NCBI GenBank assembly: GCA_938082375.1
Contig: CALKCJ010000019.1
Location: 51,867 to 115,866 of the forward strand
Direction of reading: 5' to 3'
Source of the DNA: an uncultured Thermomicrobiaceae bacterium
GTDB taxonomy: Bacteria; Chloroflexota; Chloroflexia; Thermomicrobiales; Thermomicrobiaceae
DNA length: 64,000 nt
Below, in pieces: positions 16,665 through 25,129 of this stretch. The translations under genes and the position numbers were made by a program. Below the pieces are notes generated by a model that saw only the letters and a list, made by a program, of their open reading frames with translations, did no database searches and was not told where the DNA came from. How positions within the stretch are numbered: the first letter of the stretch is position 1; the number at the start of each line of letters is the position of its first letter.

Positions 16665-17342
16665 CTAGGTATCACTGCTCTGGATCTCGGCCATCAGCCG
16701 GGCGAGGCTGTTGCGCCAGTTGGCCTTGACGGCGCGCGCGGCGGCAGCGAAGTCCTGGGCAGCAAGCGCGGCGATGATCTCCTCGTGCTCGATCACCGAG
16801 CGCTCGGCCACCAGGCAGCGCCCGAAATAGGCCGCCTCCAGACGTCGCAGTTTCAGCTTGAGCCCCTGTAGGATCTTGATCAGCTCCTGGTTACCTGATC
16901 GCCGGACGAACACGAAGTGAAAGTCGCGATCGATCGCCGATGCCTCCACTGGCTCGTTGTCTTGTAGGGCTTGGGCCAGGCGCTGGTTGAGTTGCCTCAT
17001 CTCGTTGAGATCAGCCTCGGTCAGCACTGGACCAGCCATCCGAATGGCCAGGCCCTCGAGCGTCCAGATGATCGGGTACAGCTCATGGGCATCCTCGAGG
17101 CCCAGCGGGGCGACCCGTGTCCAGCGGTTGGCCTCGGTCTGTACCAGCCCCTCGTCTTCCAGGCGGCGGAGCGCCTCCCGCACCGGCGTGCGGCTCACGC
17201 CGAGCCGCTCGGCCAGCTCGACGTCCCGCACCTTCTCGTTGGGCTGCAATACCCCATGGATGATCCAGCCCCGCAAGGTCACGTAGACCTGCTCACGGAG
17301 AAGCTGGCGCTCGATACGATCGACGGCCTTCGGTAGCGGCAT
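16665..17342 (-). CDS. GntR-family (FadR subfamily, FCD domain) transcriptional regulator
   Basis: 225 residues. The N-terminal winged helix (about 12-75) has VRDVELAERLGVSRTPVREALRRLEDEGLV. The C-terminal FCD ligand-binding domain has DRDFHFVFVRRSGN and VIEHEEIIAAL. The usual third His of the FCD metal site is not obvious (VKANWRNS occurs there). I choose the second ATG (17342) because AAGGGGG abuts the first ATG at 17348 and is well spaced only for the second. It is divergent from the ECF/hydantoinase gene cluster and shares a promoter region with it, so it probably regulates that cluster and itself. Confidence 0.88.
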   Translation of the reverse strand: MPLPKAVDRIERQLLREQVYVTLRGWIIHGVLQPNEKVRDVELAERLGVSRTPVREALRRLEDEGLVQTEANRWTRVAPLGLEDAHELYPIIWTLEGLAIRMAGPVLTEADLNEMRQLNQRLAQALQDNEPVEASAIDRDFHFVFVRRSGNQELIKILQGLKLKLRRLEAAYFGRCLVAERSVIEHEEIIAALAAQDFAAAARAVKANWRNSLARLMAEIQSSDT

Positions 17343-17353
17343 CAGCATCCCCC

Positions 17354-17381
17354 TTGCGCTTCAATGAGGATATGATATACT
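17354..17381 (+). promoter_or_regulatory. Promoter for the ECF/hydantoinase cluster
   Basis: TTGCGC (17354-17359), 16 bp, TATACT (17376-17381). The leader to the first gene is about 200 nt. The -10 overlaps the minus-strand promoter and the palindromic site at 17369-17386. Confidence 0.5.
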
Positions 17382-17386
17382 ACATC
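17369..17386. promoter_or_regulatory. Candidate GntR operator
   Basis: GATATGATATACTACATC, an imperfect 18-bp palindrome (12 of 18 positions symmetric) in an AT-rich patch. It covers the -10 regions of both divergent promoters. This is the expected place for a GntR autoregulatory site, but the assignment is inference. Confidence 0.4.
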
Positions 17387-17401
17387 CAGCATTCAGAACA
17401 A
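17374..17401 (-). promoter_or_regulatory. Promoter for the GntR gene
   Basis: On the minus strand TTGTTC (17401-17396), 16 bp, TATATC (17379-17374), about 32 bp before the chosen start codon. It overlaps the divergent promoter. Confidence 0.45.
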
Positions 17402-17589
17402 GCGGGGCGGGATAGTTGCCCGCAGTTGGGCGGGATGCTGTGGCGGGACACTCGCGCGACCCTCCAGCCGACACGTCGCCAGTGACTCGTTCGGCCTGAC
17501 ATGGTGAGAGCCACAGCAGGCTTCGGTCGGTGTGTCCGGCTTGTGCACAGCAAGTTAGCTCGGTTTGTCGGGCGAGAGGAGGGATTCTC

Positions 17590-18219
17590 ATGGCAACCGC
17601 TCCCGAATCCGCCGCAGTCGGTGTCTCCGTCTGGGAGGTCGAGCCTGGAGAGCGCCGAAAGCCGGGGATCGTCCACGTCGTGATGATGGCGCTCTTTATC
17701 GGTATCGGCATCGTGGTCGGCACGCTTGGCAGCCTGGCGATCCCGATCGGCTTCGTCTCGCTCTTCTGGCCGGGCCAGGCGGTCCAGGCCCTCGGCGGGA
17801 TCTGGTTCGGTGCCTGGGGCGTCATCGCGGGGATGTTCTTCCCCTTCATCTCCAACGCGTTGAGCGGCTCGGCACCGATTCCCGTCTCCGCCGCCTACTT
17901 GCCGGCGAACTTCCTTCAGGGCTTCCTGGCCGCCGCCGGTTTCCGCTGGCTCAAGGCCGATCCTCGCCTGCGCACCTGGCGCGACTGGGCGGTCTGGGTC
18001 GTCATCGGCGTTCTGCTGGCCAACTTCCTCGGCGCCTTCTGGGGGACCTACGTCTTGACCTGGTTTGGGCTGATCACGGAGGCCGCGCGGCCGACCGCCC
18101 TGTTCGGCTGGTTCATCGGTAACTCGGTTCCGTCGCTGATCTTCGGGTCGATCCTGCTCAAGTACGTCTCGCCGATGATCCTCCGCAGCAAGACGTTCGT
18201 GAAGGGCTGGTTGGCCTAG
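17590..18219 (+). CDS. ECF transporter substrate-binding (S) component
   Basis: 209-residue integral membrane protein with five to six helices in the arrangement of ECF S components, including a glycine-rich helix near residues 70-85 and a positively charged cytoplasmic loop. GGAGGGA precedes the ATG at 17590; the open frame upstream to 17530 has no ribosome site. It is followed at once by T and two A subunits, which fixes the role. Substrate specificity is unknown: no thiamin, biotin or cobalt S-component signature is evident. The downstream amidohydrolases point to a cyclic amide or related nitrogen compound, by inference. Confidence 0.78.
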   Translation: MATAPESAAVGVSVWEVEPGERRKPGIVHVVMMALFIGIGIVVGTLGSLAIPIGFVSLFWPGQAVQALGGIWFGAWGVIAGMFFPFISNALSGSAPIPVSAAYLPANFLQGFLAAAGFRWLKADPRLRTWRDWAVWVVIGVLLANFLGAFWGTYVLTWFGLITEAARPTALFGWFIGNSVPSLIFGSILLKYVSPMILRSKTFVKGWLA

Positions 18220-18264
18220 CGCAGTCTGCTGACCTGGCTCAGCTTGCCCAAGTACGGAGGTGGG

Positions 18265-19146
18265 ATGCCCAAGGCGGAGATCGCGAAGAAGACGCTGCTC
18301 GGGGTGGTTCCGGTCGACTCGCCGTTCTACCGCTTCCATCCGGCCACTCGCCTGATGCTGCTCGTCTTTCTCTCGGTGACCCCGCTGTTCGTCGACCTGC
18401 CGGAGATCAACCTGGCGCTCATCGCTGTTGCCCTCTTCCTCCTACGCTGGGGCAAGGTACAGCTCGGACAGATCAAGCGCTACCTACCGCTGCTCTTCAC
18501 TGTCGCGTTGTTCATGTTCACCGTGGCCTATCTCGCTCCCGGCGACCGCGCGATGCTCACCCCGTTCAAGCTCCTCGGGCTGACCTTCTACCTCGAGCCG
18601 ATCTGGTGGGCGTTCGTCAGCTATTGCCGGCTTATCGCCATGCTCTTCGGGGCGATCCTCTACTTCTCCACCAATCGTGAGCGCGATCTCCTCGTCGCGC
18701 TGCGCACGATCCGCCTGCCCTTCGCGGCCAGCTACGTGCTGGCCCTCTCGCTGCGTAGCGCCGGCATGTTCATGGAGGATTTCGCCACCATCCGCGAGGC
18801 CCAGCAAGCCCGCGGGCTCGACCTCGAGTCGATGTCGATCGCCGACAAGGTCAAGCTCTACACGATGTACGCCGTGCCGCTGTTCGCGGTCGCCCTGCGC
18901 CGGGCCGACGAGATCTCGAACGCGCTCTTCGCCCGCGGCTATACCCTCTCGGCTCGCCCGGCGACTGGAGGCAAGCGCAGCGACTACCTCCGAAAGCAGT
19001 ACCGCCTGCTGGCGCGGGACTGGGTCGCCATCGCCGCTATGGGCCTCGTCTTCGGTGCGGTGGTCGCGCTGCGGATCGGCTGGGGCGCCTTCACGGACGA
19101 CGCGTCGCTCCTGAAGGCGCTGTTCCGCTGGGGAGTAGGGGTATGA
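18265..19146 (+). CDS. ecfT: ECF transporter transmembrane (T) component
   Basis: 293 residues with N- and C-terminal membrane helices (about 25-95, 105-130 and 255-275) around a cytoplasmic coupling domain. The two short Ala-Arg-Gly motifs that contact the ATPases are visible in EAQQARGLD and ALFARGYTL. The ATG at 18265 has GGAGGTGGG; an in-frame TTG at 18244 is a weaker choice. It overlaps ecfA1 by 4 bp. Confidence 0.9.
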   Translation: MPKAEIAKKTLLGVVPVDSPFYRFHPATRLMLLVFLSVTPLFVDLPEINLALIAVALFLLRWGKVQLGQIKRYLPLLFTVALFMFTVAYLAPGDRAMLTPFKLLGLTFYLEPIWWAFVSYCRLIAMLFGAILYFSTNRERDLLVALRTIRLPFAASYVLALSLRSAGMFMEDFATIREAQQARGLDLESMSIADKVKLYTMYAVPLFAVALRRADEISNALFARGYTLSARPATGGKRSDYLRKQYRLLARDWVAIAAMGLVFGAVVALRIGWGAFTDDASLLKALFRWGVGV

Positions 19147-20009
19147 CTGTGCGGTGGGCTGTCGAGGTGGAGGATTTCTCCTGGCGCTACCAGCAAGCGC
19201 GCGAGTTTGCGCTGCGCGACGTGCACCTCAAGATCCCGGAGGGTTCATTCACGCTGGTCGTCGGGCCGAACGAGTCGGGCAAGACAACGCTGATGCTGGC
19301 GATCAAGGGGCTGATCCCGCACTCGTTGCCCGGTACGCTACGGGGGACCGTGCGCGTCTTCGGCCAGCCGGTCGAGCACACGAGCGCGCCGGTGCTGGCG
19401 AAGCGGGTCGGCTACGTGTTCGGAGATCCGGAAGCCCAGTTCACCGCGCTGACGGTCGAGGAGGAGATCCTGTTCGGGCTGGAGAACATCGGGGTTCCGG
19501 AGGAGGAGATCGGCGAGCGCATCCGCTGGGCCAGCGAGCTGACGATGGTGGCCGACCTGCTCGATAAGCCGCCCTACGATATCTCCGGCGGGCAGAAGCA
19601 GCGCGTCGCCATCGCTTCAGTCCTCGCGATGCGACCGGACATCCTCATCCTCGACGAGCCGACCTCGATGATCGATCCCCTCGGCAAAGACCAGGTCGTG
19701 CAGATCTGCGCCGAGCTCAAGGCGACCGGCAGCATGACCATCATCGTGGTCGAGCACAACGTCGAGGCCTTCGCCCATCTCGCCGATCAGGTCGTGCTGG
19801 TCTACCGCGGACAAGTGGTGCGTGTTGCCCCTCCACAGGAGTTCTTCGAAGATCTCGCGTTCGTGGCCCAGCACGAGGTGTCTCCACCGCAGGTAACGAC
19901 GCTCTTCGCGCTGCTCCGGGAGCGTGGGCTCTACAACGGGGCTTTGCCACTGACGGATGAGGAGGGGATCGCCGCGGGGTGGCAGTTGCTCGCCGGTGAG
20001 GGTCGCTGA
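19143..20009 (+). CDS. ecfA1: ECF transporter ATPase A1
   Basis: 288-residue ABC ATPase. Walker A is GPNESGKTT, with Glu where most family members have Gly. The signature is canonical ISGGQKQR. Walker B ILILDEPTSMID keeps the catalytic Glu, and the H-loop is VEHN. Overlaps ecfT (ATGA) and ecfA2 (TGATG). In the A1-A2 heterodimer its Walker A faces the A2 signature, which is also abnormal, so one of the two ATP sites is predicted to be degenerate. Confidence 0.9.
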   Translation: MTVRWAVEVEDFSWRYQQAREFALRDVHLKIPEGSFTLVVGPNESGKTTLMLAIKGLIPHSLPGTLRGTVRVFGQPVEHTSAPVLAKRVGYVFGDPEAQFTALTVEEEILFGLENIGVPEEEIGERIRWASELTMVADLLDKPPYDISGGQKQRVAIASVLAMRPDILILDEPTSMIDPLGKDQVVQICAELKATGSMTIIVVEHNVEAFAHLADQVVLVYRGQVVRVAPPQEFFEDLAFVAQHEVSPPQVTTLFALLRERGLYNGALPLTDEEGIAAGWQLLAGEGR

Positions 20010-20872
20010 TGGCGCTGATCGAAGTCGAGGATCTGAGGTTTCAATACCCTGACGGGACGCTGGCGCTCGACGGCGTCAGCCTCACCATCGAGCGAGGCGA
20101 GTTCGTGGCGCTGATCGGCCAGAACGGCTCCGGGAAGACGACGCTGTCGAAGTGCATCTGCGGCCTCCTCCGGCCGACCGGTGGGCGGGTGCTCGTCGAC
20201 GGGATCGACGTGGCGAAGCGGGGCGTCAAGCGAGAGCTGGTGCGGCGGATCGGCTACGTGTTCCAAAACCCCGATCACCAGCTCTTCAACTCGGAAGTCT
20301 ACGATGAGATCGGCTATGGCCCGAAGAACCTCGGTTTGCCCGAGCGGGAACGCGACGCGCTCATCCGCGAGGCCGCAGCGGTGGCTGGAGTGCACGAGTC
20401 CCTGTTCCATGAGCACCCGTTCTTCCTGCCGAAGGGTCTCCGGCAGCGGGTCGCCATCGCGGCGACGCTGGCGATGCGCCCGCAGGCGATCGTGGTCGAT
20501 GAGCCGACCACCGGTCAGGATCTGCGGCAATCGCTCGAGGTGATGGACTTCCTGTCGGAACTCTGGCGTCGCCAGGGACACACCATCGTCATCGTGACCC
20601 ATGAGATGCCGATCGTCGCCGCGTACGCTCAGCGAACCATCGCGCTCTGCCAGGGACGCGTCCTGATCGATGGACCGACTCGTGAGGTGTTCACCCACGC
20701 CGATCTCCTGGCCCAGACCTACGTCAAGCCGCCGCAAGCGACCCGACTGGCTCAGACATGGACCGCGCTCGGTGTGCGGCCAGACGTGCTGACGGTCGAG
20801 GAGCTGGTCGCCGAGCTCGAGCGCGTCTTAGCCGAGCGTCGCGGAGTGGGGACACGCCGAGCCGGGTCATGA
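20009..20872 (+). CDS. ecfA2: ECF transporter ATPase A2
   Basis: 287-residue ABC ATPase. Walker A GQNGSGKTT is canonical. Walker B AIVVDEPTTGQD keeps the Glu, and the H-loop is VTHE. The ABC signature, normally LSGGQ, is replaced by LPKGLRQR. The downstream segment (about 240-285) is the C-terminal extension usual in EcfA proteins. It overlaps ecfA1 by one base and ends 35 bp before the hydantoinase start, so the transporter and enzymes are probably one transcript. Confidence 0.9.
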   Translation: MALIEVEDLRFQYPDGTLALDGVSLTIERGEFVALIGQNGSGKTTLSKCICGLLRPTGGRVLVDGIDVAKRGVKRELVRRIGYVFQNPDHQLFNSEVYDEIGYGPKNLGLPERERDALIREAAAVAGVHESLFHEHPFFLPKGLRQRVAIAATLAMRPQAIVVDEPTTGQDLRQSLEVMDFLSELWRRQGHTIVIVTHEMPIVAAYAQRTIALCQGRVLIDGPTREVFTHADLLAQTYVKPPQATRLAQTWTALGVRPDVLTVEELVAELERVLAERRGVGTRRAGS

Positions 20873-20907
20873 GGCCGTCGACTCGAACCGGCGAGGGAGG
20901 GAGCACC

Positions 20908-22290
20908 ATGAGCGCTCTTCTGGTTCGCGGTGGAAGGCTCGTGACGTCGACAGGAGTGCAGCGGGCCGATATCCGCTGTCGCGACGGACGCATCATTGAG
21001 ATCGGCGCCGACCTGGAGGCTTCCGGGGAACGGCTCCTCGATGCCGATGGCGCACTGGTCTTCCCGGGGATCATCGATCCACATCTCCACTTCGCCCTGG
21101 TTGCCGGGCCGCACCGGACGGCTGACGACTTCGCGTCCGGGAGCGCCGCGGCGCTGGCCGGCGGGGTAACGACCTTCATCGACTTCGCCCACCAGCGGGC
21201 CGGCCAGCGCCTGGAGCAGGCCATCGACGAGCGGCTCGAGGAGGCCAGGCTCAGCCGGGCCGACTACTCGCTCCACGTGATCGTGACCGACCTCTCGCGT
21301 GGCCAGCTCGCCGAGCTACCCGCGCTCACCCGGCGCGGCTTCACCAGCGCGAAGGTCTACACCACCTATCGCGACGCCGGCTTTTTCTGCGACGACTACA
21401 CTATTCTGCAACTGATGGCGGCCGGCGCGGAGGCCGGGTGGATCGTGATGGTCCACTGTGAGAACGACGCCATCGTCGAGGGGACGCGCGCGCGCTTCGT
21501 TCAGGAGGGCAAGACGGACTTCCGCTACCACGCTCGCTCCCGGCCGGCGGTCGCCGAGGTGGAGGCGGTGCAGCGCATGATCCTGTTCGCGCGCGAGACC
21601 GGCTGCCCTACCTACCTCGTGCACCTCTCGGTCGGGGAGTCGGCTCGCCTGGTCGCGGCTGCCAGGGAGCAAGGCGTACCGGTTGTGGGCGAAACCTGCC
21701 CTCACTTCCTCGTCGCCGACGAGTCGGTCTACGCGACCGACCGGGCGGCGCGCTTCATCCACACGCCACCGCTGCGTACCGCTGAGGATCAGCGCGTGCT
21801 CTGGGAGGCGCTGAGCCGGAGCTGGCTCCAGGTGGTTGCCAGCGACCATTGCGGTTACACGCTGCGCCAGCGTACCGACTACGCAGATCTCACGCGCGTT
21901 GCTCCAGGCATCCCTGGTACCGAGATGGTGCTGCCGCTCATGTTCACCAATGGGGTGGCGGCGGGACGGCTCGAATTGCCCCAGCTTGCCCAGCTCTGCT
22001 GCGAGTGGCCGGCGCGCGCATTCGGGCTCTACCCCAGGAAGGGAGCGGTAGCGGTGGGCTCAGATGCCGACCTCGTGATCTACGATCCAGCACCGCGGAG
22101 GGAGATCCGCGACGAAGACGTGCGCAGCGCGGCCGGCTATACCCCCTATGCCGGGATGGACGTGCAGGGGCGCGTCGTAGCCACCGTGCTCCGCGGCGAG
22201 GTGGTGTACGACGGCAGGGACGTGCTGGCCCCACCCGGGCATGGGCAGTTGATCCCTCGCTCCGCGGTACGGCCGGCTGAGCTCCCCTAG
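20908..22290 (+). CDS. Hydantoinase/dihydropyrimidinase
   Basis: 460-residue amidohydrolase that opens cyclic diamide rings (hydantoins, dihydropyrimidines) to N-carbamoyl acids. All binuclear-site residues are visible: His59 and His61 (DPHLHF), the carboxylated Lys149 (TSAKVYT), His183 (MVHCEN), His239 (YLVHLS) and Asp313 (ASDHCGY). GGGAGGGAGC precedes the ATG at 20908. The protein could equally be an allantoinase-like member; the motif set does not decide substrate. It is the first enzyme after the ECF transporter genes. Confidence 0.85.
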   Translation: MSALLVRGGRLVTSTGVQRADIRCRDGRIIEIGADLEASGERLLDADGALVFPGIIDPHLHFALVAGPHRTADDFASGSAAALAGGVTTFIDFAHQRAGQRLEQAIDERLEEARLSRADYSLHVIVTDLSRGQLAELPALTRRGFTSAKVYTTYRDAGFFCDDYTILQLMAAGAEAGWIVMVHCENDAIVEGTRARFVQEGKTDFRYHARSRPAVAEVEAVQRMILFARETGCPTYLVHLSVGESARLVAAAREQGVPVVGETCPHFLVADESVYATDRAARFIHTPPLRTAEDQRVLWEALSRSWLQVVASDHCGYTLRQRTDYADLTRVAPGIPGTEMVLPLMFTNGVAAGRLELPQLAQLCCEWPARAFGLYPRKGAVAVGSDADLVIYDPAPRREIRDEDVRSAAGYTPYAGMDVQGRVVATVLRGEVVYDGRDVLAPPGHGQLIPRSAVRPAELP

Positions 22291-22348
22291 GCGAGTTCCG
22301 GTACACGGTGGCGGAAAGCTGATACAGCGTTGAGACGGACGGGGCTGT

Positions 22349-23923
22349 ATGCCGTATGACCTGCTGATCAAGGGCGCGCTCGTCTACCCCGGTGAGGAAC
22401 CACCCCGGGTCATCGACGTGGCGATCGAGGGTGACCGTATCGCCGCGCTCGGCCCGGATCTCGGGGTCGAGGCTGCGGAAGTGGTTCATGCCGATGGCCT
22501 CATGCTCTGCCCGGGGTTCATCGACCTGCACGCGCACTCGGCGCTGGAGCCGTTTCGCGATCCGCTGCTGATCCCGAAGATCGCCCAGGGCTTCACGACC
22601 GAGCTGATCAACCCGGACGGGCTGGCGCCAGCGCCGGTGGATCGGGCCCGCTGGCAGGCGCGCCGCGCCTACCTTCAGCCGCTGGAGGGGCCAGGCCCGG
22701 AGACCTGGCCATGGTCCTCGATCGACGAATACCTGCAGGCGCTGGCAGCGACGCGCCCGGCCACCACGCTGGTGCCGTCGGTCGGGCACGGCTCGGTGCG
22801 GGAGTACGTCATGGGGAGCGAGCAGCGGGCTCCGACCGCACAGGAGCTGGAGGCGATGCGCCGGGAGATCCGAGCTGGCTTCGATGCCGGAGCCCGCTCG
22901 CTCTCGTTCGGGCTCATCTACGTGCCCGGCGCCTTCGCCGACACCGCCGAGCTGATCGAAGTGGCGAAGGAGGCAGTCCGCTTCGGGGCACCGCTGGCCG
23001 TCCACGTCCGCAACGAGAGCGACCTGGTACTCCAGGCGGTCGGCGAGATGATCGAGGTGGCACGGCGCTCGGGTGCCCCGTTGCACCTGTCACACCTAAA
23101 GGTGATCGGCCACGCGCACCTGGTGGAACCGCTGCTGGAGCTAATCGACCGGGCCAGCCGGGAGATCGATATCACCTTCGATCAGTACCCCTATGGCGCA
23201 GGCTCGACGATGCTGTCCGCCCTCCTGCCGCCGTGGAGCCTCGCTGGCGGGCCGTCGACGACGCTCGCTCGGCTGGCCGACACAGCGACGCGGGCGCAGA
23301 TCGCGCGCGACGTGCGGCGTGGACTGCCGGGGTGGGAAAACATCTTCGCCGCAGTCGGGCCCGCCGCGATCGTCATCAGCCATGCCGCGCCGCCGCGCAG
23401 TGACGTTATCGGCAAGTCCCTGGCGCAGATCGCTGAGGAGCGGGAGATCGACCCATTGGAGGCAGCGCTCGAGCTGCTCTGCGACACCTCACTCGACGTG
23501 ACTATGATCGATCACTACGCGTCCGAGGAAGTTGTCCGTCAAATCTTCTGCCACCCGCTCCACCTCATCGGGTCAGACGGCATCTTCGGCGAGCACCCGC
23601 ACCCCCGCCTCTATGGGACGGCCGCTCGCGTGCTCGGGCGCTACGCGCTGCGCGAGGGGCTCATTCCGGTCGAGGAGGCTATCGCGCGATTGGCCACCCG
23701 GGCAGCGCGGCGCCTAGGGCTGACCGACCGTGGTCGGATCGAAACGGGGCTGCGGGCTGATCTGGTGCTGCTCGATCCGGCACGCTTCATCGATACCGCG
23801 ACCTACGAGGAGCCTCGCCGAACACCCGATGGAGTGGTCGGGGTGTTGGTGGCCGGACGAGCCGTCTGGCGCGACGGTGCCCCGACTGGTGAGCGACCCG
23901 GTGGGGTGTGGAGCGGCTGGTGA
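22349..23923 (+). CDS. D-aminoacylase-family amidohydrolase
   Basis: 524 residues of the N-acyl-D-amino-acid deacylase / D-glutamate deacylase group. Visible are the metal motif IDLHAHSA near residues 69-76, AVHVRNES, LHLSHLKVIG, FDQYPYGAG and the C-terminal GSDGIFGEHPHPR with its conserved Asp. These enzymes remove acyl groups from D-amino acids in the cytoplasm. It lies 58 bp after the hydantoinase, so a shared substrate route is likely: ring opening followed by deacylation. Substrate not determinable. Confidence 0.85.
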   Translation: MPYDLLIKGALVYPGEEPPRVIDVAIEGDRIAALGPDLGVEAAEVVHADGLMLCPGFIDLHAHSALEPFRDPLLIPKIAQGFTTELINPDGLAPAPVDRARWQARRAYLQPLEGPGPETWPWSSIDEYLQALAATRPATTLVPSVGHGSVREYVMGSEQRAPTAQELEAMRREIRAGFDAGARSLSFGLIYVPGAFADTAELIEVAKEAVRFGAPLAVHVRNESDLVLQAVGEMIEVARRSGAPLHLSHLKVIGHAHLVEPLLELIDRASREIDITFDQYPYGAGSTMLSALLPPWSLAGGPSTTLARLADTATRAQIARDVRRGLPGWENIFAAVGPAAIVISHAAPPRSDVIGKSLAQIAEEREIDPLEAALELLCDTSLDVTMIDHYASEEVVRQIFCHPLHLIGSDGIFGEHPHPRLYGTAARVLGRYALREGLIPVEEAIARLATRAARRLGLTDRGRIETGLRADLVLLDPARFIDTATYEEPRRTPDGVVGVLVAGRAVWRDGAPTGERPGGVWSGW

Positions 23924-23945
23924 CTCTAGTGACTACGGAGGGACC

Positions 23946-25127
23946 ATGACGGGGTTCGACATCGCGGTCTCAGCCGAGGCGATCGCTGACTTCACGCTGC
24001 GCTTGATCCAGACGCCGAGCCTGTCCGGCCAGGAGGACGGTGTGGCGCGGCTGGTCTTCGAGGAGATGACGAAGCTCGGCTTTAGAGTGCAGGTCGACGC
24101 CTTCGGCAACGTCGTCGGTACCATCTCAGCCCGGCCAGGGCCGACGGTGCTGCTCGACGCGCACATGGATACCGTCGGCGTCTCCAGCTCTGAGCTGTGG
24201 ACACGCAATCCGTGGGGTGAGCGGGTGGGCGAGCGGATCTATGGCCGAGGCGCGATGGACATGAAGGGGCCACTCGCAGCGGCCATCTACGGCATCGCCG
24301 CGCTCCGTAGCCGCCTGGAACGCGGAACGGTGGCCGTCTCAGCCACGGTGGCCGAGGAGCTGGTCGAGGGGCCGGCATTGGAGAAAGTGGCCGAGCGCCT
24401 GCGCCCGGACTTCGTCGTGATCTGTGAGGCGACCTCGCTCAAGCTGGCGCGCGGGCAGCGCGGGCGCGCCGAGGTCAGGGTGGAGGTGTTCGGCAAGCCC
24501 ACGCACTCCTCCCGGCCCGAGCTGGGCGTCAATGCCGCTCAGGCGATGGTCGACGTCGCCCATGCCCTGCGCGACATCCAGCCGCCGAGCCACCCGGTGC
24601 TCGGGCCAGGTATCCTGGTACTCACCGATGTGAAGTCCGAGCCCTACCCGGGGCTCTCGGTGGTGCCGGACTACTGCCTTGCAACCTACGACCGCCGCAC
24701 GCTGCCGGGCGAGCGGGAGGAGGACGTGCTCGGGCCGATTCGTACGCTCGCCGAGCGCGCCATCGAAGGTTCAGGGGCGCGCGTCCAGGTCACGCTCGCC
24801 GTGGACGACTTCCAGACGTACACCGGCCAGCGGATCGTGGCTCCGAACTTCGCCCCCGCCTGGTTCTTCGACAAGGATGCCCCGATCGTGGCCGGGGCGG
24901 TCGAGGGGCTGCGCCAGGCCGGGATCGTGCCGGAACTCTCGCACTACGCCTTCTGCACCAACGGCAGCGGCACCGCCGGGCGGCTGGGTATCCCGACGAT
25001 CGGGTTCGGGCCGGGGCACGAGGAGCTAGCCCACCGGATCGACGAGTACATCGATGTGGACGAGCTGGTACAGGCAGCACGCGGCTACGCGGCCATCGCC
25101 AGCCAGCTCGTGCGACTGGGAGGCTGA
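23946..25127 (+). CDS. M20-family hydrolase, YgeY-like
   Basis: 393 residues. Zinc-site motifs are DAHMDTVG (His73, Asp75), GRGAMDMKG (Asp105) and the catalytic EE pair (Glu137, Glu138). The ARGQRGRAEVRVEVFG and CTNGSGTAGRLGIPTIGFGPG segments resemble YgeY. YgeY is an M20 member whose E. coli gene lies near hydantoinase and diaminopropionate lyase genes and which some family models label as selenium-metabolism linked. It probably cleaves a carbamoyl or acyl amide. The ATG at 23946 begins after the deacylase stop; the open frame upstream is overlap. Confidence 0.82.
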   Translation: MTGFDIAVSAEAIADFTLRLIQTPSLSGQEDGVARLVFEEMTKLGFRVQVDAFGNVVGTISARPGPTVLLDAHMDTVGVSSSELWTRNPWGERVGERIYGRGAMDMKGPLAAAIYGIAALRSRLERGTVAVSATVAEELVEGPALEKVAERLRPDFVVICEATSLKLARGQRGRAEVRVEVFGKPTHSSRPELGVNAAQAMVDVAHALRDIQPPSHPVLGPGILVLTDVKSEPYPGLSVVPDYCLATYDRRTLPGEREEDVLGPIRTLAERAIEGSGARVQVTLAVDDFQTYTGQRIVAPNFAPAWFFDKDAPIVAGAVEGLRQAGIVPELSHYAFCTNGSGTAGRLGIPTIGFGPGHEELAHRIDEYIDVDELVQAARGYAAIASQLVRLGG

Positions 25128-25129
25128 GC

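Noticed and set aside
17380..18339. Minus-strand frame over the ECF S component
   Set aside because: Arg/Asp/Gly-rich shadow; the plus strand gives a coherent membrane protein followed by T and A subunits.
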